From positions 310,001 to 374,000 of the forward strand of contig NZ_JADOBI010000002.1 of assembly GCF_015644585.1 (NCBI RefSeq): a DNA stretch of 64,000 nt, written 5' to 3'. Under the pieces are notes generated by a model. The model saw nothing but the letters and a program-made list of their open reading frames with translations. It was not told where the DNA came from and did not search any database. This document shows, piece after piece, positions 33,865-43,252 of the stretch; position 1 is the stretch's first letter, and every line of letters begins with the position of its first letter. Both the position numbers and the translations under genes were made by a program. The DNA is from Rahnella laticis. Lineage in GTDB: Bacteria; Pseudomonadota; Gammaproteobacteria; Enterobacterales; Enterobacteriaceae.

Positions 33865-36522
33865 ATGAATCATCATAAAAAGGGTTTGTCTGTTTCAAAG
33901 TTAGCCGCCGCATGCTCATTGGCATTAATGGCTCAGGCATCCGCTTCGGATATTTCTAACACAAGCTATGAAACATTCTATTTTAATACGACCGATAACA
34001 CGCCGTATTATCAGGGCTACGTTGGGTTCAATAACGGGCAAGACCTCACGACGCAGGGGAATATCTCGCCGGGGATTAACAATGCTATCGTTCGTGGTGT
34101 GCTCTCGACTTATTATCTGAACGCCAATGCCAGCGAAAATGTACTGAACATCACCAACAGCACCGTTCGCGGCATGATCACTTCTCAGTGCATGACCACA
34201 AACTGCGCCGCAGATACCCTGACAAACGCGGGTGTACTGTCATTAACCGTTGATAATTCGACGATTGATGACACCTACGAGCATTACAATTATGTCAACA
34301 ATGCCAACGAGGCAGGCAGCATTGATACCTACGATCTGGGCACGGCCATCACGCTGGATCAGCAAAGTAATATCGTTTTGCGTAATAACTCCCGTGTGGC
34401 GGGTATTACATTAACGCAGGGTTATGACTGGGCAGCGGATTCAGCAAATAACGGCACATCGTTTAATAATAACGTGACAATCAGTGATTCCGCGCTGACG
34501 TCAGGTGCCTGGTCTGAGCTGGATAACTCAGGTTTCTACGGTCAGTCCGGCAAACCTTCTGATTACCATAATGGTTCAGCGGGTTGGGATGATGTGGCGC
34601 TGGATGTCAGCGATTCTGCTGATGCCGTTCATTCGATGAAAACCAATGTGGTATTAGACCATTCCACCCTGACCGGCGATGTCGCATTTGCCAGTACCTT
34701 CAATGCGAATTTCTATCCGGCAGGACATGACTCAAATGCGGATGGCACGCTGGATACCAATGGCGGCTACGCGCAGGATTCCCTGAATCAGGATGAATTA
34801 AACCTGACGCTGCAAAACGGCAGCAAATGGGTCGGCGCGGCCATGTCCTCGGTTGAATCGACGGCCACTTTATATGATGTGGCACCGAACAGTATTCTTC
34901 CTGAATCTGTTTACGACACCAGCGGTCACGTGGCCGGCAATCAGGTTTTCCAGAGCGGCCTGTTTAATGTCGCACTCAATACCGGCTCCCAGTGGGATAC
35001 GCGCGGTAATTCCAATATCGACACGCTGACCGTGAATAACGGTTCGCTGGTGAATATTACCAACGCTTCTTCCCTGCTGGCGGATTCTGTTTCGCTCAAC
35101 AATCTGTCCGGACTGAACATCACCAATGACGGTTTTGTCGCAACCGATACGCTGTCCCTCGATAACCAGAGCCAGGTTTCGCTGTTAAATGAAGGCGCAG
35201 AACTTTACGCAAACCAGATCACCGTTGACCGTCAGTCTCAGCTGAATTTAGGTCTGGGTCAGGTGGAAAGCCGCAATATGACGCTGGCTAACGGCGGCAC
35301 ATTCAACGTGGGAAGCCGTGCTTATATCCTGAATTCAGATCTGAATTCGACCGCAAGCCAGGTTCGTCAGGAGCAGGGTATTGTTGCCCTGAATTCTGAT
35401 GGTCATCTGTCTGTGAATGGCGATGTGAACGGTAACTTCCGCGTTAATATCAACGACGCCACCGGTAAAGGCAGCGTTGCTGATTATAAAAACAAAGAAG
35501 TGATTCGTGTGTACGACAACAACCCGGCCACTGCGGCAACGTTCACTGCCAACAATAAGGCCGATCTGGGTGCCTACCGTTATGAAGCGAAACAGGTTGG
35601 TGACACCGTTGTTCTCAAACAACGTGGCCTGACCGATGCCGCCAATATCGCCCTGAGCATTCCGTCCGCGAACACCAACATCTGGAATCTTGAGCAGGAT
35701 ACGCTGCTGAGCGCAGGCCGTCATTCCGGTGATGCAGGCGGCGTGTGGGCGTCCTACACGGGCGGTAATTTCAGCGCCGATGGCCGCACCGTTTCCTACG
35801 ATCAGGACGTCAACGGCATCATGATCGGTGTGGATAAAATGATTGAGGGCGATGCTAAGTGGATGCTGGGTATGGCCGCAGGCTTCGCGAAGGGTGATGT
35901 TTCTCATAAGAGCGGCAGCCTGGATCAGGATACTCAATCCGCACGTGTGTACGCCTCTGCCCAATTCGACAACCATGTCTTCTTAGACAGTTCACTGAGC
36001 TACAGCCGCTTTAGCAACGACCTGACCAGCGGCATGAGCGACGGGCAGCATGTTACGGCGGATAACTCTACCGACGGCTGGGGCTTTGGTCTGAAACTGG
36101 GTTACGACTGGGCGTTCAACGAAAGCGGTTATGTCACGCCGTATGCCGCCATCAGCGGTCTGTTCCAGAACAACGACAGCTATAAAGTGAGCAACGGGTT
36201 GAACGTGGGTAGCCAGTCTTACAACAGCCTGCGCTACGAAGCCGGTGTTGATGCGGGTTACACCTTCAATTACGGCAGCGAACAGTCCCTGACGCCGTTC
36301 GTGAAACTGGCATACGTTTACGATGATGCGGGCGATAACGATGCGCGCATTAACGGTGACCGTATCGACAACAGCATGAACGGTTCTGCGGTTCGCGCAG
36401 GGGTGGGCGGTCAGTTCAACTTCAGCAAAAACTTCGCAACCTATGCCGATACTGCTCTGCTGAAAGGCGGGGATGTTGACCAGGACTGGTCTGCAAACGT
36501 CGGTGTGAAATACCGCTGGTAA
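33865..36522 (+). CDS. Autotransporter adhesin (type Va secretion)
   Basis: An 885-residue autotransporter. A signal peptide ends near AQASA/SDIS. The passenger (about residues 29-600) is rich in Asn, Ser and Thr and has many short beta-helix-like repeats (VDNSTI, LDHSTL, TVNNGSLVNITNASSLL). A beta-barrel of about 270 residues follows, from GGVWASYTGGNFSADG to the terminal NVGVKYRW, which ends with an aromatic residue as outer-membrane barrels do. It has no protease motif, so an adhesin or biofilm role is likely. Two Cys (MTTNC region) lie near the N-terminus of the passenger. A CRP-fold regulator gene follows. Confidence 0.88.
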   Translation: MNHHKKGLSVSKLAAACSLALMAQASASDISNTSYETFYFNTTDNTPYYQGYVGFNNGQDLTTQGNISPGINNAIVRGVLSTYYLNANASENVLNITNSTVRGMITSQCMTTNCAADTLTNAGVLSLTVDNSTIDDTYEHYNYVNNANEAGSIDTYDLGTAITLDQQSNIVLRNNSRVAGITLTQGYDWAADSANNGTSFNNNVTISDSALTSGAWSELDNSGFYGQSGKPSDYHNGSAGWDDVALDVSDSADAVHSMKTNVVLDHSTLTGDVAFASTFNANFYPAGHDSNADGTLDTNGGYAQDSLNQDELNLTLQNGSKWVGAAMSSVESTATLYDVAPNSILPESVYDTSGHVAGNQVFQSGLFNVALNTGSQWDTRGNSNIDTLTVNNGSLVNITNASSLLADSVSLNNLSGLNITNDGFVATDTLSLDNQSQVSLLNEGAELYANQITVDRQSQLNLGLGQVESRNMTLANGGTFNVGSRAYILNSDLNSTASQVRQEQGIVALNSDGHLSVNGDVNGNFRVNINDATGKGSVADYKNKEVIRVYDNNPATAATFTANNKADLGAYRYEAKQVGDTVVLKQRGLTDAANIALSIPSANTNIWNLEQDTLLSAGRHSGDAGGVWASYTGGNFSADGRTVSYDQDVNGIMIGVDKMIEGDAKWMLGMAAGFAKGDVSHKSGSLDQDTQSARVYASAQFDNHVFLDSSLSYSRFSNDLTSGMSDGQHVTADNSTDGWGFGLKLGYDWAFNESGYVTPYAAISGLFQNNDSYKVSNGLNVGSQSYNSLRYEAGVDAGYTFNYGSEQSLTPFVKLAYVYDDAGDNDARINGDRIDNSMNGSAVRAGVGGQFNFSKNFATYADTALLKGGDVDQDWSANVGVKYRW

Positions 36523-36574
36523 TATCGGGTAAATGTCAGAAACGTTTAACCTGATTGCCTGAAATACGACTCCG

Positions 36575-36603
36575 GGCATACTTCACAAGGCTGTGAGTAT
36601 GCC
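36575..36603 (+). terminator. Hairpin after the autotransporter gene
   Basis: GGCATACT and AGTATGCC pair at the base, with an inner CACA/TGTG arm and one bulge. It lies 50 nt after the stop and has no long T-run, so it is a weak terminator or an mRNA-end hairpin. Confidence 0.5.
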
Positions 36604-36644
36604 TGTTCGCCAATAACCTTACTCAATTTTGTCGGTTTTATACT

Positions 36645-37265
36645 ATGTCAGAAAAACCACTGGAAATACTTCAGCAGCTTCATGATTGTTTAATGGCAGA
36701 AGGTGTCTCTTTTACTTTTAATAAAGGAGAAAAGATTCAGATTGAGCAGGAAGAAAAGGAGAATATTGTCTATTTCCTTGAGTCGGGTTGTGTGTTTATT
36801 TATAACGAAAAGAAAGAATGGCTTCTGGATGTCGTCGATTCCGCTATGTTACTGGGCGCATCGGGCATCGTTTTCAAAGAATACGAAGGTTCCTGCGCCG
36901 TTGCCGTCAACGCCTGTCAGGGTTTCTGGCTTCCCGCCAGTCGGGCAAAAGCGCTGCTGAATCAGGGCAGTCTCTGGTATGAACTGAGCATCTGGCTGAG
37001 TTATCTGGCCTTCTATCTGAAACAACGTGAATGTGACCTGTTAGGTTCTAACAACTATTGCATTGTCCGTTCGATGTTAATCCGGATGCAACGGATCCGG
37101 CCTGAAGTTCGGCAAAAATTAGGCGTTCTGGAGTTTATCCAGCAGCGCTCCAAAATATCGCGAACCGTGATTGCAGAAATACTCTGTGAATTACGCAAGG
37201 GTAATTATATCGAGATGGATAAGGGGAAATTAATACAGATAAACCGTCTCCCGGCGAATTACTAA
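36645..37265 (+). CDS. IprA/YaiV-like winged-helix regulator
   Basis: A 206-residue protein of the CRP-like fold resembling IprA (YaiV). The N-terminal half has a cyclic-nucleotide-binding-like barrel (NIVYFLESGCVFIYNEKKEW), without the residues needed to bind cAMP, and the C-terminal half has a helix-turn-helix (QQRSKISRTVIAEILCELRK). IprA is reported in Salmonella to affect peroxide resistance. The gene follows the autotransporter in the same direction after a hairpin, and related regulators often sit next to adhesin genes, so control of the autotransporter is possible. No strong ribosome-binding site is visible. Confidence 0.75.
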   Translation: MSEKPLEILQQLHDCLMAEGVSFTFNKGEKIQIEQEEKENIVYFLESGCVFIYNEKKEWLLDVVDSAMLLGASGIVFKEYEGSCAVAVNACQGFWLPASRAKALLNQGSLWYELSIWLSYLAFYLKQRECDLLGSNNYCIVRSMLIRMQRIRPEVRQKLGVLEFIQQRSKISRTVIAEILCELRKGNYIEMDKGKLIQINRLPANY

Positions 37266-37350
37266 TTTCTGACTAAATGTTATTTGCGTCAACACCGGTG
37301 AATTAAAATTAATCGCAGAACGGGTACCCAAACCCGATAATAAAAAAGCC

Positions 37351-37391
37351 TTTTTGCCCCGGAGTTTTTGCGCATTCCGGGGCATTTTTTT
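37351..37391. terminator. Bidirectional terminator
   Basis: GCCCCGGA (37356-37363) and TCCGGGGC (37376-37383) form an 8-bp stem with T-rich sequence on the right and A-rich sequence on the left. It lies between two convergent genes and can serve both. Confidence 0.8.
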
Positions 37392-37397
37392 ACGGGT

Positions 37398-38102
37398 CTA
37401 TCGCTTCGCTTTATCCCGGCGCGGCCTCACCGCGATATCCGTAATCTGCGTATCGTCGCTGGCATTGACCACCAGACGCACCGCCGCAGCCACCGATTCC
37501 GGCGTGCTGTATTCGCGTGGATCAATGGCGTCAAAGTTGCCCTGACTTTCACGGGTTTTACGGTTCATCGGCGTATCCGTTGGCCCCGGCGCGACGGTGG
37601 AAACACGTACGCCGTGCTCCGTTTCTTCCTGCCGTAAGGCATGGGCGAGGGCGCTCAGCGCGAACTTGGAGGCGCAATAGACCGTATTCCCGCCTTCTGC
37701 TTTTGTCCCCGATCCCGAGCCGATAAATACCACCTGACCTTCCTGTTTTCTCAGCGCCGGTAATGCCAGGCGGGTGAACTCCGCCGGTGCGAAAACGTTG
37801 ATAGAAAACTGCTTTTGCCACTCCTCCGGCGTCGCCTGTTCAAGGCGCAGCGGTTTGGAAATCGCCGCCGAATGCACCAGCACATCAATCACCGGTAACT
37901 CACGAACAAACTGCTCAACGGCACTGAAATCCAGCAGATCGATTTCAACCGCTTCCACGTTTTCGACCAGCCGCAGCGCAATCAGGGTGTCTTTATTACG
38001 CCCGAGCGCATAAACCTGATGATCGCGTGCCAGATTATGAACAATGGCCAGCCCGATACCGCTGGTTCCGCCGGTAACAACAGCGACAGGGAGTGAACTC
38101 AT
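37398..38102 (-). CDS. Short-chain dehydrogenase/reductase
   Basis: A 234-residue classical short-chain dehydrogenase. The nucleotide site is VVTGGTSGIGLAIVHNLA, the family NSAG-like motif appears as LVHSAAIS, and the catalytic triad is visible as Ser in IGSGSG and YCASKFALSALAHAL (Tyr and Lys). The sequence after the first strand (ALGRNKDT) suggests NADP(H). The C-terminal VAPGPTDTPMNRKTRE is typical. The substrate cannot be predicted. AAGGA precedes the ATG. It stands alone, convergent with the IprA-like gene. Confidence 0.85.
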   Translation of the reverse strand: MSSLPVAVVTGGTSGIGLAIVHNLARDHQVYALGRNKDTLIALRLVENVEAVEIDLLDFSAVEQFVRELPVIDVLVHSAAISKPLRLEQATPEEWQKQFSINVFAPAEFTRLALPALRKQEGQVVFIGSGSGTKAEGGNTVYCASKFALSALAHALRQEETEHGVRVSTVAPGPTDTPMNRKTRESQGNFDAIDPREYSTPESVAAAVRLVVNASDDTQITDIAVRPRRDKAKR

Positions 38103-38210
38103 GATGTTTTCCTTGTGGTTTTTATTCAGGCTAACACTTGGCAGAGATGCGATCGACGCACTTAATTGGCTTAGCTTTTATGGCAGATGGGAAAGCGAAT
38201 GATTCTCGAT

Positions 38211-38229
38211 TGTAATGATAACTATTATC
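38211..38229. promoter_or_regulatory. Fur box upstream of fecI
   Basis: TGTAATGATAACTATTATC matches the Fur consensus at 15 of 19 positions and lies about 47 bp upstream of the fecI ATG. It predicts iron repression of fecIR, as in E. coli. A further AATTATCAT follows and may extend the site. Confidence 0.82.
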
Positions 38230-38275
38230 AATTATCATCCAATTGTGAATTTCTGGTCTGGTTATGTAACTTCCT

Positions 38276-38794
38276 ATGTCCGCAAACGTTGCCGTTTCCC
38301 CGGTTCGTGCTTTTGAAGCACTTTACAGCTCGCATCACCGCTGGCTGAAAAACTGGCTCCAGTTCAAACTGGGGTCCGCCAGTGACGCAGACGATCTGGC
38401 GCAGGACACCTTTATGCGCGTTCTCACCGGCAATACCGCACAGGAAATTCGCGAACCCAAATCCTTTTTATGTACCGTTGCCCGCCGCGTGATGGTGGAT
38501 TTTTTCCGCCGCAACGCGCTGGAACGTGCGTATCTCGACATGCTGGCGCTGCTGCCGGAAGAACAGATGCCCTCTCCCGAACAGCGGCAATGTCTGCTCG
38601 AAACCTTGCAACAAATCGATACGATGCTCGACGGGTTGGGCGAGAAAGTGCGTCAGGCATTTTTACTCTCACAGCTTGAAGGGCTGACGTATCCGGTGAT
38701 CGCCGGACGTCTGAACGTGTCGGTCAGCTCGGTCAAAAAATACATGGCGAAAGCCACCGAACACTGTCTGCTGTTTAGCCTGGAACACGGCTGA
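38276..38794 (+). CDS. fecI: FecI, ECF sigma factor for ferric citrate transport
   Basis: A 172-residue extracytoplasmic-function sigma factor. Region 2 contains ADDLAQDTFMRVL and KSFLCTVARRVMVDFFRRNA, and region 4 contains QAFLLSQLEGLTYPVIAGRL and VSSVKKYMAKATEHCLLF, close to E. coli FecI. It directs RNA polymerase to the fecA promoter after citrate-iron binds FecA and the signal passes through FecR. It lies behind a Fur box and 5 nt before fecR. Confidence 0.95.
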   Translation: MSANVAVSPVRAFEALYSSHHRWLKNWLQFKLGSASDADDLAQDTFMRVLTGNTAQEIREPKSFLCTVARRVMVDFFRRNALERAYLDMLALLPEEQMPSPEQRQCLLETLQQIDTMLDGLGEKVRQAFLLSQLEGLTYPVIAGRLNVSVSSVKKYMAKATEHCLLFSLEHG

Positions 38795-38799
38795 TTCCG

Positions 38800-39771
38800 A
38801 TGAATACGTCCCTGACCGACAACCAGCGCCTGTCGCTGAAAATGGCCGCGCAGTGGTTCGCCACCTTGTGCGCGGGCGACGTCACGCCGCAGCAAAACCA
38901 GAAGTGGCAGCACTGGCTGGCGCAGGATGAAGATCATCGCTGGGCGTGGCAGCGCGTGGAATCGTTGCAGGGGCAGCTGCACAATATGCCGGGTAAATTC
39001 AGTTATCAGACGCTTAACCATGCGCGCCAGCAGTCGGACGTCACCCGCCGTCGTGTGCTGAAAAGCCTGCTGGTGTTGCTCGGTCTGGGCGGTACCTGGA
39101 AAGCCTGGCAGTCGCCCGCCGGGCAGGGTTTGCTGGCCGATGCGCGCACGTCTACCGGCGAAATCAAAACCCTGCGTCTCCCGGATAACTCACAGCTTTC
39201 GCTCAACACCGCCAGCGCCGCCGATATCCGTTTTACTGACACACAGCGTCTTATCCGCCTGCATCATGGCGAAATCAGCATTACCACCGCGCGTGATAAT
39301 CAGCCGCTTCCGCGGCCATTTCTGGTCGAAACGCCACAGGGCATGTTACGCGCTCTGGGCACGGAATTTATCGTGCGCCAGCAGGATGACGCCACAACGC
39401 TGACGGTGCTGAAACACGCCGTGGAAATCACGCTGCACGACCGGCCTGCGCGCGTTTTGCAAATCAGCGAAGGCCACGAGGTGCGCTTTACCGGCAGTGC
39501 TTTCGGCGATATCACCGCAATAACCGGCGGTGCAGGGAGCTGGACCCACGGCGTGCTGAGCGTCAGCGACTGGCGTCTGGCGGATGTGATTGCCGAGCTG
39601 GCCCGTTACCGCCACGGTCATCTGAGCTGCGACCCGTCAGTGACTGATTTACGCATCAGCGGCACGTTCCCGCTAAAAGATACCGACAGCGTGCTGGAGA
39701 TTCTTTCACGAACACTTCCCGTGAAAATTCAGACGGCTACGCGTTACTGGGTGAAAGTGGTGCCTGCGTAA
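38800..39771 (+). CDS. fecR: FecR, transmembrane regulator of FecI
   Basis: A 323-residue inner-membrane regulator. The cytoplasmic N-terminus (AAQWFATLCAGDVTPQQNQK) binds FecI, one membrane span lies near residues 86-104, and the periplasmic part contains LGTEFIVRQQDDATTLTVL and the C-terminal block DLRISGTFPLKDTDSVLEIL that contacts the FecA signalling domain. Length and layout match E. coli FecR (317). It carries the citrate-iron signal across the membrane. Confidence 0.95.
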   Translation: MNTSLTDNQRLSLKMAAQWFATLCAGDVTPQQNQKWQHWLAQDEDHRWAWQRVESLQGQLHNMPGKFSYQTLNHARQQSDVTRRRVLKSLLVLLGLGGTWKAWQSPAGQGLLADARTSTGEIKTLRLPDNSQLSLNTASAADIRFTDTQRLIRLHHGEISITTARDNQPLPRPFLVETPQGMLRALGTEFIVRQQDDATTLTVLKHAVEITLHDRPARVLQISEGHEVRFTGSAFGDITAITGGAGSWTHGVLSVSDWRLADVIAELARYRHGHLSCDPSVTDLRISGTFPLKDTDSVLEILSRTLPVKIQTATRYWVKVVPA

Positions 39772-39917
39772 TGTCCCGGTAAAATGCTTCCCGCAAATAA
39801 AAATGATAAATAATCGCATTCGCGATTGTCCCTTTTCCATTCTCATCCGACTCCTGAGTAGCACCTAAAAAACTGCCTGAAAAATCACACAGCAAAAAAC
39901 ATAAAATCGGAGACGGT
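39772..39917 (+). promoter_or_regulatory. fecA promoter region
   Basis: The 146-bp gap between fecR and fecA must hold the FecI-dependent promoter. A small AATCGC/GCGATT hairpin (39812-39827) is visible. I could not place the FecI -35 and -10 elements with certainty. GGAG lies 7-8 nt before the fecA ATG. Confidence 0.5.
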
Positions 39918-42278
39918 ATGTCCATTTCACGCTCACGCGTTATTCGTTCTTTTCGCAAAACAACACCACTGGCGATTGCCATTCACTGCGCCATTATTCC
40001 TGCCGCACTGCTGACTTCACTGCCGGTAGCCGCCGCGGTGCAGTCTGCGTCTTATCAGATTGCGGCCGGGGATCTGGATACCGCGCTGAATCAGTTCGCG
40101 GCCAAAGCCGGGATTACGCTTTCTGTGGATGCCTCGCTGACGCGTGGAAAACACAGCAGCGGCTTGCAGGGGAGTTACACTGTCACCGATGGTCTGGCGA
40201 CGTTGCTGGCAAACAGCGGGCTGGAAGCCAGACCGCTGGGCAATAATGCGTTCACGCTGGCGGTTATGCCTGCGCCGGTGCAGGCACCGGAATCCCTGAC
40301 GGTGGTCGGAGACTGGCTGGCGGACGCGCGTGAAAACGACGTTTTTGAGCACGGCGGGGCGCGTGATGTGATCCGCCGTGAAGATTTTGTGAAGACCGGC
40401 GCGACAACCGTTCGTGAAGTGATGAACCGCATTCCGGGTGTCAATGCGCCGGAAAACAACGGTACCGGCAGCCATGATATGGCGATGAACTTCGGCATCC
40501 GTGGCCTGAACCCGCGTCTCGCCAGCCGTTCAACCGTGCTGATGGATGGCATTCCGGTACCGTTTGCGCCTTACGGCCAGCCGCAACTTTCCCTCGCGCC
40601 GGTTTCACTGGGCAACATGGATGCGGTGGACGTGGTGCGTGGCGGCGGTGCGGTGCGTTACGGACCGCAAAGCGTCGGCGGCGTGGTCAACTTTGTCACC
40701 CGCGCCATCCCGAAAGATTTCGGTATCGAAGCCGGCATGGAAGGGCTGCTCAGCCCGACGTCCAGCCAGAATGATCCGAAAGGCACCGGCAATCTGATGG
40801 TAGGCGGCACGGCGGATAACGGTCTCGGCGGCGCACTGCTTTACTCCGGCACGCGCGGCAGCGACTGGCGCGAACACAGTGCCACCAAAATTGACGATGT
40901 GATGCTCAAAACCCGTTATGCGCCGAACGAGGTCCACACGTTCAACAGCCTGCTGCAATATTACGAAGGCCGCGCGGAAATGCCGGGCGGCTTATCCCGC
41001 GCCGCGTATAACGCCGACCGTTTTCAGTCCACGCGCCCTTATGACGAATTCTGGGGCCGCCGCCAGCTGGCGAGTTTTGGCTATCAGTATCAGCCCGACC
41101 AGCAGCATAAATTCAACGTGCAGACGTTCTACACCTACACGCTGCGCAGCGGTTATCTCGATCAGGGTAAAAACCTGACGCTTTCCCCGCGCCAGTATTG
41201 GGTGCGCGGGGTTGAACCGCGCTACAGCCAGAGCTTCAACCTCGGCCAGACCGCGCATGAAGTGGGCGTCGGTTACCGTTATGTCAGCGAATCCACCCAC
41301 GAATTGCGCTATTACAGCCCGGCCAAATCCGGCGTTCTGCCGACCGGCGACAGCCCGTATGATCGCGATACGCAATCCGGCACGCAGGCGAATGCGTTTT
41401 ATGTTGATGACCGCATTGACGTCGGTGACTGGACCATCACGCCGGGCATGCGCTACGAGCACATTCACTCGTATCAGAACAACTACATCAAAGGCACCAA
41501 GCAGGAAATCAGCTACAACGCGCCGCTGCCTGCGCTGAACGTCGTTTATCACATGAACGAGGCGTGGAATATTTACGCCAATACCGAAGGTTCTTTCGGC
41601 ACGGTGCAGTACAGCCAGATTGGTAAAGCGGTGGACAGCGGCAGCATCGAACCGGAAAAAGCCCGCACCTGGGAGCTGGGAACGCGCTTTGATAACAGCG
41701 TTGTGAAAGCGGAAGTCGGGCTGTTCCTGATCAACTTCAACAACCAGTATGACTCCAACCAGACCACGGACAGCGTCACCGCGCGCGGAAAAACCCGTCA
41801 TACCGGTCTGGAAAGCCAGATTCGTTACGACCTCGCTGATTTGTCGCCAAAACTTGAAAACTTCTCCGCTTACGCCAGTTATGCGTATGTGAACGCCGTC
41901 ATTCGTGAATCCGGCGATACGCAGGGCAATCAGGTGCCGTTTTCCCCGAAAAACAAAGGCACGCTGGGGCTGGATTACACGCCGGGCAACTGGTTCTTCA
42001 ACGTCAACAGTGAATACCAGTCCGGCCAGTTTGCGGATAACGCCAATACCGTCGAAGAAAGTGCTGACGGCAGCACCGGCCGCATTCCCGGCTTCATGCT
42101 GTGGGGCGCCCGTGCCGGTTACCAGTTTGGCCCGGACATGGCGAACCTGAATCTGGCCTTCGGCGTGAAGAATATCTTCGACCACGAATACTTCACACGT
42201 GCGTATGACGATAACAACAAAGGGATTTATGCCGGACAGCCACGCACGTTGTATATGCAGGGTTCCCTGAAATTCTGA
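39918..42278 (+). CDS. fecA: FecA, TonB-dependent ferric citrate receptor
   Basis: A 786-residue outer-membrane receptor for ferric dicitrate. After a signal peptide (ending near VAAA/VQSA) comes the N-terminal signalling domain ([20 protein letters not shown]), the TonB box region ([10 protein letters not shown]), the plug ([40 protein letters not shown]) and a 22-strand barrel ending in [14 protein letters not shown]. Sequence agrees with E. coli FecA over most of its length, including [20 protein letters not shown]. The signalling domain means that it both transports and induces. It is the first gene of fecABCDE. Confidence 0.97.
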   Translation: MSISRSRVIRSFRKTTPLAIAIHCAIIPAALLTSLPVAAAVQSASYQIAAGDLDTALNQFAAKAGITLSVDASLTRGKHSSGLQGSYTVTDGLATLLANSGLEARPLGNNAFTLAVMPAPVQAPESLTVVGDWLADARENDVFEHGGARDVIRREDFVKTGATTVREVMNRIPGVNAPENNGTGSHDMAMNFGIRGLNPRLASRSTVLMDGIPVPFAPYGQPQLSLAPVSLGNMDAVDVVRGGGAVRYGPQSVGGVVNFVTRAIPKDFGIEAGMEGLLSPTSSQNDPKGTGNLMVGGTADNGLGGALLYSGTRGSDWREHSATKIDDVMLKTRYAPNEVHTFNSLLQYYEGRAEMPGGLSRAAYNADRFQSTRPYDEFWGRRQLASFGYQYQPDQQHKFNVQTFYTYTLRSGYLDQGKNLTLSPRQYWVRGVEPRYSQSFNLGQTAHEVGVGYRYVSESTHELRYYSPAKSGVLPTGDSPYDRDTQSGTQANAFYVDDRIDVGDWTITPGMRYEHIHSYQNNYIKGTKQEISYNAPLPALNVVYHMNEAWNIYANTEGSFGTVQYSQIGKAVDSGSIEPEKARTWELGTRFDNSVVKAEVGLFLINFNNQYDSNQTTDSVTARGKTRHTGLESQIRYDLADLSPKLENFSAYASYAYVNAVIRESGDTQGNQVPFSPKNKGTLGLDYTPGNWFFNVNSEYQSGQFADNANTVEESADGSTGRIPGFMLWGARAGYQFGPDMANLNLAFGVKNIFDHEYFTRAYDDNNKGIYAGQPRTLYMQGSLKF

Positions 42279-42291
42279 TGGTTTAAAATCG

Positions 42292-42321
42292 CCGGGCTTA
42301 GCGTGACGACGCCCGGTTTTT
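42292..42321 (+). terminator. Attenuator between fecA and fecB
   Basis: CCGGGC (42292-42297) and GCCCGG (42311-42316) form a stem followed by five T, 14 nt after the fecA stop. Partial termination here would make more FecA than transporter. Confidence 0.7.
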
Positions 42322-42346
42322 CCCTTTTCACCCGCACAGAGGTTTT

Positions 42347-43252
42347 ATGTCTTTCTTCTCCCGCTTTGCGCTTTTTATCGGTTTATGTTTTTCGCTGGGC
42401 ACCGCGCAGGCCGTGACGGTGACTGACCAGCAGGGTACTTTTACGCTCGATACGGCGCCTGAACGCGTCGTCGTTCTGGAACTGTCTTTTGTGGATGCGC
42501 TGGCCGTGGTGGATGTCAGCCCGGTGGGTGTGGCCGATGATAACGACGCGGAACGTATTTTGCCGGAAGTGCGCCAGCGTATCAGCGCGTGGAAATCCGT
42601 CGGCACGCGATCGCAGCCGAGCCTCGAGGCGATTGCCGCGCTGAAACCGGATCTGATTATTGCCGACAGCAGCCGTCATGGCGGCATTTACGCCGCGCTG
42701 AAAGGGATAGCGCCGACGCTGATGCTGAAATCCCGCAACGAAACCTACAGTGAGAATCTGGAATCGGCGGCGATCATCGGCAAAGTGTTGGGGAAAAACG
42801 CGCTGATGCAGCAGCGTCTGGCGGAACATCATCAGCGGATGCAGGCGTTTGCCCGCCAGTTGCCGAAAGGCACGCAGGTGGTGTTCGGCACCTCGCGCGA
42901 ACAGCAATTTAACCTGCATACGCGCGATTCCTACACCGGCAGCGTGCTGACCTCGCTCGGGCTGATTGTACCGAAACCGGTGAATCAGCAGGCGCTGGCC
43001 AACATCAGTTTCGAGCAGTTGCTGGCGATCAACCCGGACTGGCTGATTGTCGCGCACTACCGTCAGGAAAGTATCGTGCGTGCGTGGCAGAAGGATCCGC
43101 TCTGGCAAATGATGAAAGCCGCGCAGAAAAATCAGATCGCGGCAGTCGATGCTAACGTCTGGGCGAGAATGCGCGGGGTGTTTGCCGCTGAGCATATCGG
43201 GCATGACGTGGTGCAGATTCTGCATCATCAGGCGCCTGCCACCGCACCATGA
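42347..43252 (+). CDS. fecB: FecB, periplasmic ferric citrate binding protein
   Basis: A 301-residue periplasmic binding protein with a signal peptide (ending near GTAQA/VTVT). The TroA-type fold shows VTDQQGTFTLDTAPERVVVL at the mature start, then SLEAIAALKPDLIIADSSRH and FEQLLAINPDWLIVAHYRQE. It passes ferric citrate from FecA to the FecCD permease. Its length equals that of E. coli FecB (300). The stop overlaps the fecC start (ATGA). Confidence 0.95.
   Translation: MSFFSRFALFIGLCFSLGTAQAVTVTDQQGTFTLDTAPERVVVLELSFVDALAVVDVSPVGVADDNDAERILPEVRQRISAWKSVGTRSQPSLEAIAALKPDLIIADSSRHGGIYAALKGIAPTLMLKSRNETYSENLESAAIIGKVLGKNALMQQRLAEHHQRMQAFARQLPKGTQVVFGTSREQQFNLHTRDSYTGSVLTSLGLIVPKPVNQQALANISFEQLLAINPDWLIVAHYRQESIVRAWQKDPLWQMMKAAQKNQIAAVDANVWARMRGVFAAEHIGHDVVQILHHQAPATAP

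Noticed and set aside
40992-42185. A 397-codon open frame on the minus strand inside fecA
   Set aside because: It lies wholly opposite a nearly certain fecA, has low-complexity Arg/Val/Ala composition and no conserved motif. Long antisense frames are expected in GC-rich genes.
42383-43228. A 281-codon minus-strand frame inside fecB
   Set aside because: Antisense shadow of fecB with no ribosome-binding site or recognisable domain.
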